Below are positions 26,419 through 37,800 of a DNA stretch of 64,000 bases, piece after piece. The notes under the pieces are model-generated. The model was not told the DNA's origin. It was given only the letters and a program-made list of their open reading frames with translations, and made no database searches. The stretch is from Diprion similis (Eukaryota; Arthropoda; Insecta; Hymenoptera; Diprionidae): positions 17,422,001 to 17,486,000 of the forward strand of contig NC_060112.1 in NCBI RefSeq assembly GCF_021155765.1. The letters run 5' to 3'. Position 1 is the first letter of the stretch. The number at the start of each line of letters is the position of its first letter. Position numbers and translations under genes: made by a program.

Positions 26419-27473
26419 TTGTATGTATGTACCGTTTCCTTGGAGCACGCGTCATCAAATTATCCAAGAATTCCGCAGATTTAGTCGGAGTCATGACATA
26501 AAAATTGTTAAAGATTCACCCGGCTTATCATGCAGTTGAATACGGTTAATAACCAACACTTTGATTTGTTCTAGCAACTACTTACCGGTGACGAATCTTC
26601 CGTGGCGGAGTCGCAACCGCCTCCTGGAGGTTAGGTTCAGCTTTCTTTTCCTCCCCTGACATTCGACTTTCTCGACTGTACAAATTCACAAATTGTCAAT
26701 CCCACCACCGGCTTAGCACGAGTCTGCTTTGGCTCAATACCCAATGATTGGAACTAGTTTCTAACTGATCGGCCGCTGTCACCGTTTCCGCATTAGGTTT
26801 AGTACTTATTTATTTTCATTCCATCTACTTTATTACTTTTTCTCTAGCACTCATACGGCAATCGTTGTGCCCGAGTACACTCGCGGTAGTACGGTACAAT
26901 GCGATTTTACCCACACAACTTCACCTGCACCTACACCTACCTATCTACCTATTAAATTTACCAACCATACCTTTTTCGTGTCCACATAACGTGCATGTAT
27001 TGGCAAATAAACGCGGGGTCGTTATCGACGGAGAAACGTTTTTTGGTTCGTTGTTTACGCGTCAGATGTCATAAAGCGTCGGGAAACCGGAGGAATCGGA
27101 CTTTTATAACGTCAATAATATTCAACAATGCGTTTGACATGCGCGCGTCAAGTCACGCCCCCTTCAAAATTTTCAATTTTACCTATGCAGGGCTGTGTTT
27201 ATACTGTGGTTAATAGTTCCGCTGATTTGAAATTCGTTTACTTTTCAATAATGCTTGTCTTATATTTGTTATGTATATACACAGAATTTTTTACACGACA
27301 AAATTTTTTAATACATTTTTTAGTACAAATGAGAAAATTTGTTGAACATATGTTTCATTGAAGTGAATGTTTAATTGAAAAGAAAAAATTCCACTCCCCT
27401 TATTTCTAAGGGAAATCTATCTTTGAGTGTTGATATTTCAATCTTAAACGCATTTTCGATTCTAATAACAGGT

Positions 27474-28407
27474 ATGGCGCAAAGTACAACAAGTTCTCAC
27501 TCACTTGCGAATGCTGTAAAAATGGTAAATATAAAATGGTCACACCTGTTCGAGTAAGATCGATGCTGCATCTTCCATCATTATTCTCGATCAATTCAGT
27601 TTGTATCGCATATTATGTTTTTCAGATTCTAAAGCACTTTTTGGGTATGCAAATAACACGTAATTCGAAATCATCGCTGCATAGGGGTTGTTTAGTAATA
27701 GATATTGAATTACGTGCTAACAAAAAGCGTGATTTATACGCTGTTCAAATGACGCACTGTGGCTGCTGGACTAATAAAGGAGTCCAAAATTTATTCGAAG
27801 AATTGTGTCTCCTAGTTAAAAATGGATTGCTGCCCGATAAAGCGGTGCTGGCTCACGCGTTTACGAGAAATTCCGGAAATACGGAAGAAACTAGTTATAT
27901 CATAGAAGGAGGGCCGATTTTTGGTCAAAAAAAGACTTTGTTGGACAATCCAATAATCCATTTTCCGTCATTTCGAAACTACGTCTTGATCAAGTTACAG
28001 GTAAATGTGAGAACGTATTATACAAACTATTTTTATGGTTGTTATACGCTGCTGCATTATAATTCGTGTGATTTTTTCAGTACAGAATCTCGTCCGATTA
28101 TCTATTAGAATTCAAGGAAATACTGATCTGCGAATTCAACACATTAAGAGAGTCCAATCCCGATGTAAAAATCACGTTTTACTATGACAAGGACGTTTTC
28201 TACACGAATCACGTTCAATCTGACGACGACTTTCAAGACTGTCAATCACTGAGCATTTCATTAATATCTATCGTGAAACAAAGTATGAATAACAAATTTA
28301 AAGAACGTTGCTTAAATACTGTCGGCGTCGACAATGCACATGAAGCGCAGAAGATTCTTGGAAGAACACTCTTCTCTATGACACACGAGAACTATACGAT
28401 TCCGTGA
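27474..28407 (+). CDS. Uncharacterised 250-aa protein
   Basis: Three exons with clean GT-AG junctions and matching phases: 27474-27524, 27626-28000, 28081-28407. The start is the ATG of MAQSTTSSHSLANAVKM, and the stop is TGA at 28405-28407. The second exon carries most of the fold (CLVIDIELRANKK, then CGCWTNKGVQNLFEELC). The third begins YRISSDYLLEFKEIL and has an acidic patch (SDDDFQD). No signal peptide, membrane span or low-complexity region is visible, suggesting a soluble intracellular protein of mixed alpha/beta type. I do not recognise the family and assign no function. The intact frame over three exons and the ordinary amino-acid composition support a real gene. An ATTAAA lies 14 bases after the stop. 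The first exon is very short, so an extra upstream noncoding exon is possible. Confidence 0.75.
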
Positions 28408-28420
28408 TGTAACATGATAC

Positions 28421-28547
28421 ATTAAAAGACGAATAATATTTTTTTTAATACCCAATAACGCAATAATTATCTTACAATAAGAATATATCATGCGATTATA
28501 TCCATTAAAAACTCTGACAGATAATCGTGTACGTCCAAATTAATAAA
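28421..28547 (+). terminator. Polyadenylation signals of the 250-aa gene
   Basis: ATTAAA at 28421-28426 and AATAAA at 28542-28547 follow the stop codon at 28407. Confidence 0.5.
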
Positions 28548-28689
28548 TATTTTTAGTTACACCAGCTTGTTTCATATCCACGGTAATGGATAAATGAGAA
28601 TTGTCTATCTTTGTTTTCCTTTATACGCGGTGTAATCCGTCAGGAAAAACAAATGAAAATTGCAATTGAAAAACGCAAATTTCCCATTG

Positions 28690-29110
28690 TCTCATGAGAG
28701 TTTAAAATTGGCGGGTATCCCGCCGCAAGTATCGCCGGGAAATATTGGTTGGAGCGACAATGGCGCCGCAGAGTCGGTGCGCCTCATGTATTTTTCCCAG
28801 TCGCGCGGTCAGTCGAAACAGGTCAGGTTGGGCAGGTTCACTGACAGCGGTGTTACGAAAAGCAGCGTCTGTCGTTGCTACACTATCGAATGAAATTTTA
28901 ATATCGTTATTGAGAAAATGAAGGAGGCCCGAGTGAGTTCTATCTCTGAAGCAGGCGCTCCGACAAAGTGAACGGGTCGAGGAGAAAGAATCGTTGTGAG
29001 AAATCGAGGGGCGCGTATTAGATGCAGTGAAGAACGAGAGTTTCCCTACGCAATACAGTTCATCCAATCCATCCGGCGAATGTGTGTGCTGCTGGTGCCG
29101 CTGGTGTTAT
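28690..29110 (+). promoter_or_regulatory. GC-rich patch, possible promoter or noncoding first exon
   Basis: A block clearly richer in GC and CpG than its surroundings, starting about 280 bases after the 250-aa gene. Open frames on both strands here look like by-products of composition. The next plus-strand gene is the RhoGAP, whose leader exon at 34480 begins at a splice acceptor and therefore needs an upstream exon. This patch is one candidate for it. Confidence 0.25.
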
Positions 29111-29994
29111 AGGTTTAAGGTTTGTGTTTCCCCAGTAGTTCTCAACTCGGGAGTGGTGATTTTATGCAGCAAATGCATGTGGGCGTGATAAATATGACTG
29201 ACACCCAACCTTGCCTCAAGATGTTCTTGTTTATTAGCATGCCAGTACAGTTTCAGTTTGCGTTATGTGGCCTTATTTGACTCCAAGATATCCGTTGCAT
29301 CACGCGCTATTCACAATTCACCTCATAAAGTATTCCATGTAAATAGGTAGGCACCCACACGCACGTACGCACCTGTCCCCTCATCAAACATCATATCAGT
29401 TTTGTCGATGCGATGCATTACACGCACGACGCACACGCATGTATGTAAAACCAAACCGTATCTTAGTTCGTAACTAAATGGCGGATTATAATGCTGCTCG
29501 TTGTTACTTTTCTCATCCACAGTTATTACCGAGCTCGTAGTATCTCTGAACCGACGTAACACCTACGTAGAGAAATGATATTCGACGCACTCCTCGGACC
29601 GAATAGAAATTGGGCCCTCTCGTTGATAAGCTTCTGCGATAGCGTAATGAAGTCTGAACGCTGCATCCGCAGCGGTGACGATCCCCTGCTGTCTTATCTA
29701 TCGAGACCCTCAACCCACGTAATTCTCTCCGGAATCAGATACCTGCTTGCTGCCTATACTATTTTGGTCCGATATCGTTCGTGCGAGGCGACAGATGCGT
29801 TCGCATATGTAGGAAATTAATGCACGATAATGAAAACGATATCTCACACGGTTACCGAGAGAGAAAATCCGTTTAAACGAGTTTCCGTATCAAATTTTTT
29901 TTTTTTATTTCTGTTTGAAAATTTTTCTTTGATATCGAGATTTGATATACACACATCCATATGCGTTTGCACGTAAAGCGTCAACGGGCCTGGC

Positions 29995-30020
29995 GGGGGG
30001 GGGGGGGGGGGGGGGGGGGG
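29995..30020. repeat. Uninterrupted poly-G tract (26 G)
   Basis: Twenty-six consecutive G, preceded by tggc and followed by caaatgg. Such tracts form G-quadruplexes and are prone to length errors in sequencing. Confidence 0.95.
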
Positions 30021-31943
30021 CAAATGGAAACAAGGCCTCCTAGAAAGTTGCGTTTATCGATCACGAGCTCAATTTCCGGTATATGTATCTGTGTAAATTG
30101 AAAAACCTGAAGCGTTCAAAGTTTAAAGAATGTAAGAAATTAGTTAATGCCGGGAAAGTGTCTGTCTAATTGTACCTTTTGACCTGTTCACGGTTTGCCC
30201 TCTTTTTTTAAGGCGGCATGATGAACAGCATGTCCGTCTTAAGCGGTCAAAATTTAAACGATTTCCCGTCGTTGGGGGACAGGATGTGATTCAGTACTCA
30301 AGTACGTGTTTTCCATAGCAATTTATCCAGTCCAGACTGAGCTTTATCGTTTGATGTGGTTATGTCGGTGAATATGTCTCAAAGACTCGGTTTAAGACAC
30401 CTCTCATAAAAATGTGGTACAGTGTTTGTTCGCACCAGCAAATTATCCAAAGTTTGATTGCGTTTCGTGATTTTTTAATCGTTCAAGCAGAAGCGCATTA
30501 CCGCGCTGAATAGAATTCTAACTGTTGTTCAAACACTTGCTGAAATTATCTACCTACACGTACGTGCATTATGTGTTTAAAGTAGTACGATAATTGCTTA
30601 TCGATTTAGCTGAATCCAATCAAAGCTACCGTACATAAAAAGGTGTAGGAAAAGAAATCGGGAACAATACGAGATTCCTCCGAGTCTTATTATCGGTTGC
30701 AGAGGACATTCTTACATAATGTATTACAATGTAACACAACGTGTAAGAATTTACGGTAGGAAAAGAAAAATCGAGTTTTACCCTATGAAACCGTGAATTC
30801 ATGTTATGTGTATAGTTACCGTGTAATCATGTCTCAATACAGTACAATTGGTGCACAATGCGCAACGCGATCCATCGCTGACTGTGATAAAAGAGAAGAA
30901 TAGAATGAGACGGAGAAAAAAAGGATGAAGAAAAAAATATGTGCGAGAACGGTTGACAGATTGTTTTCCACGAACACCTTCCTCTTGACAACAATCATTT
31001 ATAAATAGATATTACACGTACACGTATTATAATAACACGTACTTTATACACTTTTGCTGCAATTCAAAAACGCATCAGGATTATAAGATTCCTCCAGTAA
31101 TTATTCCGCGGTCAACATTCGATGTGTAATTCTTCGTACACGTGACAATAAGAATATGTAAATAATTTAGTAAAAAAATTCACCTTTGTTTTCATTCCTT
31201 GTCGCGTTATAGGCGAGAATCGAATCGAATGAAATAAAATTGGGAAAAAATTTGTCTATGATAACCCCTGTATTTGTATAGTACAATACAATCGCGTCAA
31301 ACACCTGTTGGATGTATTGAGTAACGTTTATGCGATCGAGGCATTTCATTGACAGAATAACGTCAATCTTTTAAGTTACATACTAAAATATCGACTCTGT
31401 TATACGTACCTGTACGAAAACAGGGTCGCTTGTTGCAGGCGTTAGTGAATAACGATTCATTACTGTATATCCGGGGGAATTCCGGGTCAAGTTTAAATAT
31501 TTTCCTCCGTACGGCTTAATAATTCATATCCTTAATAACAAAGAAGAAAGAAAGAAAGAAAAAATGTTAAATTCTGTTATGATATTAAAATGAATTTGAT
31601 TTTCCTACTTGCGAGGATCACTTGCCGCTTTATCGCATGAATAATTCAATTTATACTTTAAATACGTATCCGTTATACGTTACGCGGTCAGGAATCCGTG
31701 CAGCTTACGGTCAACTATTTTCTTGCCCATGAAATTATACATTCACTCATAAGTGACTGTCTGCACGCTTCTACATACGAAATATTATACGTATATCGTA
31801 TATCGTGCTGCTGTAGCAACGTGCGGATATGGGCAAGATTTTTTTCCCGGAGCTTAACGTTGTCTTTGTATTGTATTTTTGTACAGAGCCTCGTGCATCT
31901 TGACTGTAGCCTCCTTCTCATATGCGTTGCGCGTTCGCTACAC

Positions 31944-31946
<3 letters not shown>

Positions 31947-32000
<54 letters not shown>
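31947..32000. repeat. (AC)27 microsatellite
   Basis: Perfect AC dinucleotide repeat of 54 bases. Open frames on both strands across it are artefacts of the repeat. Confidence 0.97.
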
Positions 32001-32003
<3 letters not shown>

Positions 32004-32479
32004 ATACATGTATACGCGTCAAAAATAAAGGATAATAACAAAAATAGAAAAGAAAAGAGAAGAAAAATGTAAACGTCAACAAGGCGTATGGCTGGGCTAC
32101 CGAGTTGATGAGAAAGTATGTAACTAAGAAGGATGTATGAACCTCCCTATGCTTTGTGGGAAAACGTATCGGTACACGTTACCACAGAACTGGTTAACGT
32201 TATAACGTCAGACGGATACAATATACGTTGTAGTGCCAAAACCGCCAATCGTCGTTTCTCGTTTTCCAGTGGCTGATAATAATTAGTCGAAACTCGAGGG
32301 ACAACGCTTGAGCGATCAGAACTCGAATTTCACTTTTCTGAAACCACCGCGTTACAGTTGCAGTCCGCTGTGATGCGGTTCCTTGACACGAGAGCGTTGT
32401 TTAGAAATGATTCCATAAAGCAGCAGCAACTTTTTAATGAGAAAACCTGAAATTCCGGTATTCTACATACTTCCTTCCT

Positions 32480-32517
32480 GATTTTTTTTTTCTTTTTTTT
32501 TTTTTTTTTTTTTTTCT
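32480..32517. repeat. Poly-T tract with C interruptions
   Basis: About 38 bases of T with isolated C, including a run of more than 20 T. Could be the A-tail scar of an old minus-strand retroelement, but no element body is recognisable. Confidence 0.9.
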
Positions 32518-32961
32518 TTCCTTCACCACGACGACAAGTACGCAGATGGTTTTGAATTGTTTTATTTTTATTGCAAACGAAAGTGTCAAATGTTTTAGAA
32601 AGCTTTTATTATTATAGAATGCGCACGCTCTTTTTATCGAAATCGAGACGCTCGAAAATCTTCGTCGTGACTTTGTTTGCATGGATCATTTAACAAATAT
32701 TTCGTACAAATTTTACGCTACGCTTTTTTAGCACAAGAAAACTTTTACGCTTATATCGCTAAACACCGACGACGATTGTTTCGTTAAGAAATTATAAAAA
32801 AAAAAAAAATGTGCTGCTCTGTTTTTCCACGTTTGTTTTTATTTATTCTTTTCCTTTTTTTTTTTGTTCTCTTCTCCCTTATTTCTTTTTCTTTTTTTAT
32901 TCGCTTTTAACCGAACAAGGGGCGCCTTCTCTCTGCAGCGATATAACAAACTCTCTTTGTA

Positions 32962-33003
32962 TACACACCCACACACCCACACACCCACACACACACACAC
33001 ACA
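32962..33003. repeat. Compound (ACACACCC)/(AC)n repeat
   Basis: Three CCC-interrupted units of ACACAC followed by a pure AC tract. Confidence 0.95.
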
Positions 33004-33208
33004 AGTATTCTATGTATATAATCGCATACGTAGTACATATACCTCATACATACAGAGTACGATCAAATTTTATTAAGAATTATAACCGCTACTGGAGTAC
33101 TCAATGCGAAGAGAAGCAACATGATTACTGTACATGTATGTATAATAATATACCGTCTATAGCTACAGATATACGTGACTGTTATTACAGCGTGTTGCAT
33201 TATTATTC

Positions 33209-33236
33209 TTGTTGTTGTTGTTGTTGTTGTTGTTGT
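33209..33236. repeat. (TTG)n trinucleotide repeat
   Basis: About nine tandem TTG units in noncoding sequence. Confidence 0.95.
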
Positions 33237-34479
33237 AAAAGATCGTTTAACCGTCTATAAGTAATTTGCACGAAAAGGTAAGTCGCATACATGAATTACT
33301 TTTAGTCTTGGCTATATTATACTCATTGCCAGGTGGAAATGTCAGTAATAATGATATAACAACAATAATCAGATATCTGCAGGATTTTATTAGCAAAGAA
33401 ATAAAAATATTTGACTAGATATTCTACATACGTGAATTACTATGTGATTGTATTAATTATCTCATTATGTGCGTTGTAAATTATTATAACTATAATATGT
33501 CATGAAGAGACTGGCAAAACCTTATATTTCCGCAAGGTAAAAAGAGTTGAAAGCGATTAACTCGCGGTTGATAATGAAATTCTGCTGACGTGGCATTTTA
33601 TGCACGTGGAAAAACGATATATCGAAGGATTAGGTTTCACGGAAAAATCGGCGCCGTCTATCACCCTTAAGAAATAATAGGCATCAATACTCGCTAAGTC
33701 CATTCGAGTTGATGGGCGAGGGTGGGTCGTCAGTCGTGGTAGGATAATAATCACGTCCGAGTCGATTCGCAGTTTTATTACATAAATGGATCATCTCTAT
33801 TTTCATCACCAAGCAAATTCTGAAATGAATGGGAATCCATATATTATACTTTTGCTCGAGTAATTTTTCCCAATTTGTAATAAACTTAACCGAATATAGC
33901 TTAAGGAGCTGATAATTTTATCACATGGTAGACATTATGAAATTTTTATATTCGTTAACTACGGAGATCTCTTTGAAAATAGAAAAATAGAAAATACCGG
34001 AATTGTAAAGAACAGCTTAGACAATAATTCTTCATTTCAAATCGCATTAAAATGAATCTAAAAATATCAAACAGATTCTTTAGATTTCTTTCTACAATGA
34101 CAGATTTTAATTTGGAATTCAAGTCGAATTTCTTTTTCTCTCATAAATATTTAACGCTACCAACATATTCAAAGAGAAAAAAAAAATAAAATTAAAGTAA
34201 GTGTTTGTTAATTCTCTGAATAAAATTAGCTATCGTAAAATGAAATCGAATAAATTTAATAGATTCTTAACCATTTTGATGAGGTTTGAAATGAACCATC
34301 GATATCTAAGCTTTCCTTAAGAATTCTATATATTTTGTAAAGAGATCATTATGAATACCCAAAATGCGAGTGCTTCTTAATACGCATCATTGATGAAAAG
34401 AATTGATTTCTGGCCAAGCAATTTCCCACAATATCATTCCTGTTTATCATTAATCGGTGTTATTGAATCTCATTTTCAG

Positions 34480-34887
34480 CCCCAAACCGCGGGGGAGAAT
34501 CTGGATTGGAATACGAGCGACTACATTTGAGGCACGGCGCGTCGACGAGCCGATATTATCGCAAATTGTTGAAGGTCGTCGATAAAAACCGATTCAATAA
34601 TGAAAAAATTAAGATGTTGGTCATTCGGGGGTATAAGCTGCAAGACCGATCATCAAGAAACGAGGATTGCGACTAGGACGACCGGAAACTGCAATGGCAA
34701 TAATAGCTGCACGAACGCCGAATTAATACTCGTACGAACAACAGAAACGAGCAGCATCAGCGGCAGCGAGAATATGACGTTCGAATCGTGCAGGACAAAG
34801 TGATAGGTCACCCTGGCGTGCAGAAGGACTGAGGGGCTTCGTCGGCCTGGGTCATCTTCCTCTTCGGCTTCGGAGAAGTCCCAGAAG
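34480..34887 (+). promoter_or_regulatory. 5' leader exon of the RhoGAP gene
   Basis: A consensus acceptor (cattttcag) ends at 34479, and GC content rises sharply from there to a donor at 34957. The exon holds the RhoGAP start codon at 34888 preceded by about 408 bases of leader, which contain the upstream ORF at 34600-34803. The acceptor implies at least one noncoding exon upstream. Confidence 0.55.
34600..34803 (+). CDS. Upstream ORF (67 codons) in the RhoGAP leader
   Basis: ATG to TGA frame (MKKLRCWSFGGISCK... ending SCRTK), 84 bases before the main start and in a different frame. It shows no recognisable domain. It is likely to act, if at all, by reducing initiation at the main ATG rather than as a functional peptide. 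Confidence 0.4.
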   Translation: MKKLRCWSFGGISCKTDHQETRIATRTTGNCNGNNSCTNAELILVRTTETSSISGSENMTFESCRTK

Positions 34888-37800
34888 ATGCCTGGACCGA
34901 CGTCGGAGCGACCCCGTGCCCACAAGCTGACGGACATCGAGCCTCAAGCTGCAAAGGTTTTTTTATGCACTCTCTTGTGCACGCTTATTAAGCTTTCGTC
35001 TTCCTTTTTCTTCTTTTCTCTTAGACTTTCTTCACTTTGAGTTTATCATCTTTTCCCCGCGCACCCTTTACACATATCTATAGGAGGCTGAGCTTTTCAG
35101 TTATTCAACGGCAAATTGCTCTCTCTCTTTCTCTCGCGCGTTATCAATGCGTCGCATATGCATACATGATATAACGTAACATGCTCTCGTTTACTGCGGC
35201 TTATATCTGATGCTACAGGATAGCCGTAATCTTGACTTGTTTATTTAACATTTCTGGCCTTAGTTATAAGTTATCATATAAGTGTCACAAGTGTGCACTT
35301 GATGGAAAACAAGGCATTACTCAGTGATTATTTTTTATTTCATCCATTTTTTTTTTAATCTTCTTCGTCGTCTTCTCTCGTCTCTAATATGCATATCTCT
35401 ATACCTATACACGTAGGCATTCAGCCTCATGCTGCAGACATTCGCGGAATTTCAATTTAACCGAGCTTGATAATGCTGGATATTGAGCGTGACCGATATG
35501 CGTGCATTATTGAAAACTTTTGTATGTCTACATGTATACACTATTCCTTACATTTTTCACTGCTCTGCGTTATAACTTTAATTTACCACACACCACGGTA
35601 TTTACCGAGAAAAATTCTGTTTCTTTACAGTCATTCATTATTCATGCTTAATTTTTTTCACTTACCTATTCTTTGACACTTGCATTTTGCTCAGTTAATT
35701 TTTTCCTTCTCATCTACGGAATATTTATATTTGTCCTACCGTGTGTGTGTGGAACGAATTTCAGTCGCCAACTGACCCGCAAAGGAACGTGTCCATATAA
35801 ATATATACGTACGGACCATTTTATTTTATGTAAATTATTATTATTTTTAGACCACGGAAGTCTGTTAGTTCTATTTACCACATCCTTGCCCTCCCATCTC
35901 AATTTTCCGTGTATAACGGGGAGGGAAATGCGAAGCCAGTGAGGAAATGACTGAACGAGCGCGAGAAGAACAAATCGATAACGTCAACTTGTGCGGTTGC
36001 TCTCTCTCTTACTCTCTCGTCCTTGCTATTTCTCTCCCTTTCTCTTTGACTGTGCCAGCATCCCAGATTACGTACGTTCCAGATGCAGCTGTCAAACTTG
36101 TTCGGCCAATAAAACGTGCTCTCTTGTTATTATTCTCGAAATATCTTCTTCGCCAGCGAGTGTGCGCACGGTGCACGTGATTTTGTTCGACCAACATTTT
36201 CCGCACTCGGCTTGATAACATATTGTTGCAACGTACTGCGGTCCAAAGTAGTTGTTTCAGATATTATGTTTGTAGAAGAAAAATTCATCATCTGATTTGA
36301 TTTGAATTAAATTTTCATCGGCATAAAATAGCAACAGCGATCGACTATCAAATTTGATTTTGTTTTTTCTCGTTTACAGCATCATTTTAATATTATTCTT
36401 ATTATTATAAATTTTATCATGCGTAAATATTCATTTTTGTAATAATTTCTGAGAGGCTAAACGTTTTAGAACCTGAAAATGGAGTTATAGTTTTGTAGTG
36501 ATTTTGTGATCGATTCTTAACACATGCTTCGTGACGACAATACTTTTATATTCACGTTGGTGGCTTTAATTTTTTCTCAGACAAGAGTGCGAACATAATT
36601 TAACTGCACAAGATGGATATTAACCGTTACTTTAATGAGTCCCACGGATCATTTGTTGAGTTCTGCCTTGTAACGCTGCGTCTGACACGCTTGCGCTCCT
36701 GTCGAGATATAACTGATACTTATATGATGTGAGAAACCGGTATTGCACGAGCACGTATTAAAATAGTTGTAAAAACTTGGCTAATAAACAAGGAAACGAG
36801 TAATCCTCGTTATAAAAAAATTATCCTCGAAAATGAATAGGTATACATAATGTAAATGTATAATATGCAGCTTGTAAAGTAATAATATACAATATACCGT
36901 TTAATGTACAGTTGAGACCGTTATATACGTTAAACGTGTCTTCGGTTTCATCTTAGTGTCGAAAGTATCTGTAATAGGCGAAAAATTGATAACCATGAAT
37001 CAATACAGCAGATTGCTGTGGGCGGATTTTTCTTTCCTTCAGGCTGCAACAGCTTATTCATCTCGACTCGTCGCGTCTCCACCGAGTCCGGCTACATTGT
37101 CGTAAATATACTCGACACGGGAATATCCGAACAGCCGAAAGACTGACCCAGTTTTCGTACTCTGCTTGCAATCAGCCGCGCTGCTATATTGTGCTTGAGA
37201 TATCCATGCCGCTCCAGTTTAACGTCTGCAGTCTGCACCCTGTTGTCTGCCAGTCTGCCCATCGTTCGGCATAAATATGCTGTGTAACATGCATACACAC
37301 TGGAAGAGGAGAGGAAGAGGGACATGCGCCATTAATTAATAGTATATTGTGTAACAAGGAGACAAACTCGGTCTTTTCGGGCTCAGCGTAAGTTTGCAAT
37401 ATGAGTCGTAGGTGAACCGATGATGAATATTGCAGATACGCGAGGCGAAAAGACCGTTGCCTCCTTGTTGCACACGATTCTTTATGTAACGAGAGTTTGT
37501 TACGCGTTTTTTCACGAAGCACGAAATTGAGGTTAGGATCGCGCAATGTCAGATTTGCTCGCGACAGCGCATGAGCGCAGTTCAGAAAATACCACTTGTA
37601 ACTTCTAGGACTTGAAAGTGGTCTTTTCGGTACTCCGCGCATGCGCATTCGCAGACTCACACAACCGTCATTGAAACGGGTACCTTACTTTGTGTACGGA
37701 AAACGTTAATGGAAAACGCGCAAAACATGCTCGCGTCATGTAAATATATTTTTATGCAAGTACCGTGCCGTTTGCTAGCGTGTCTGCAGTAATGCCTTAT

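Larger units (their letters stand above)
20134..27473. other. Region upstream of ACC and of the 250-aa gene, no recognised genes
   Basis: About 7.3 kb between the minus-strand ACC N-terminal exon and the plus-strand 250-aa gene. All open frames are short and lack recognisable domains or splice-consistent neighbours. It contains an (AT)n tract at 25081-25099 and a poly-A/T run near 24613-24632. GC content rises at about 22380-22980 and 26340-26650. ACC transcription starts must lie here or in the adjacent intron. Confidence 0.6.
28408..34479. other. Repeat-rich region without recognised genes
   Basis: About 6 kb with no open frame that joins into a recognisable protein. It carries a long poly-G, two CA-type microsatellites, a long T tract and a TTG repeat, listed separately, plus the GC-rich patch at its start. 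Confidence 0.6.

Noticed and set aside
28702..29067. Minus-strand 121-codon frame near the 250-aa gene
   Set aside because: No recognisable motif. It lies in a GC-rich patch that is better explained as promoter-like sequence.
31698..32072. Open frames on both strands with His-Thr or Cys-Val runs
   Set aside because: Produced by the (AC)27 microsatellite.
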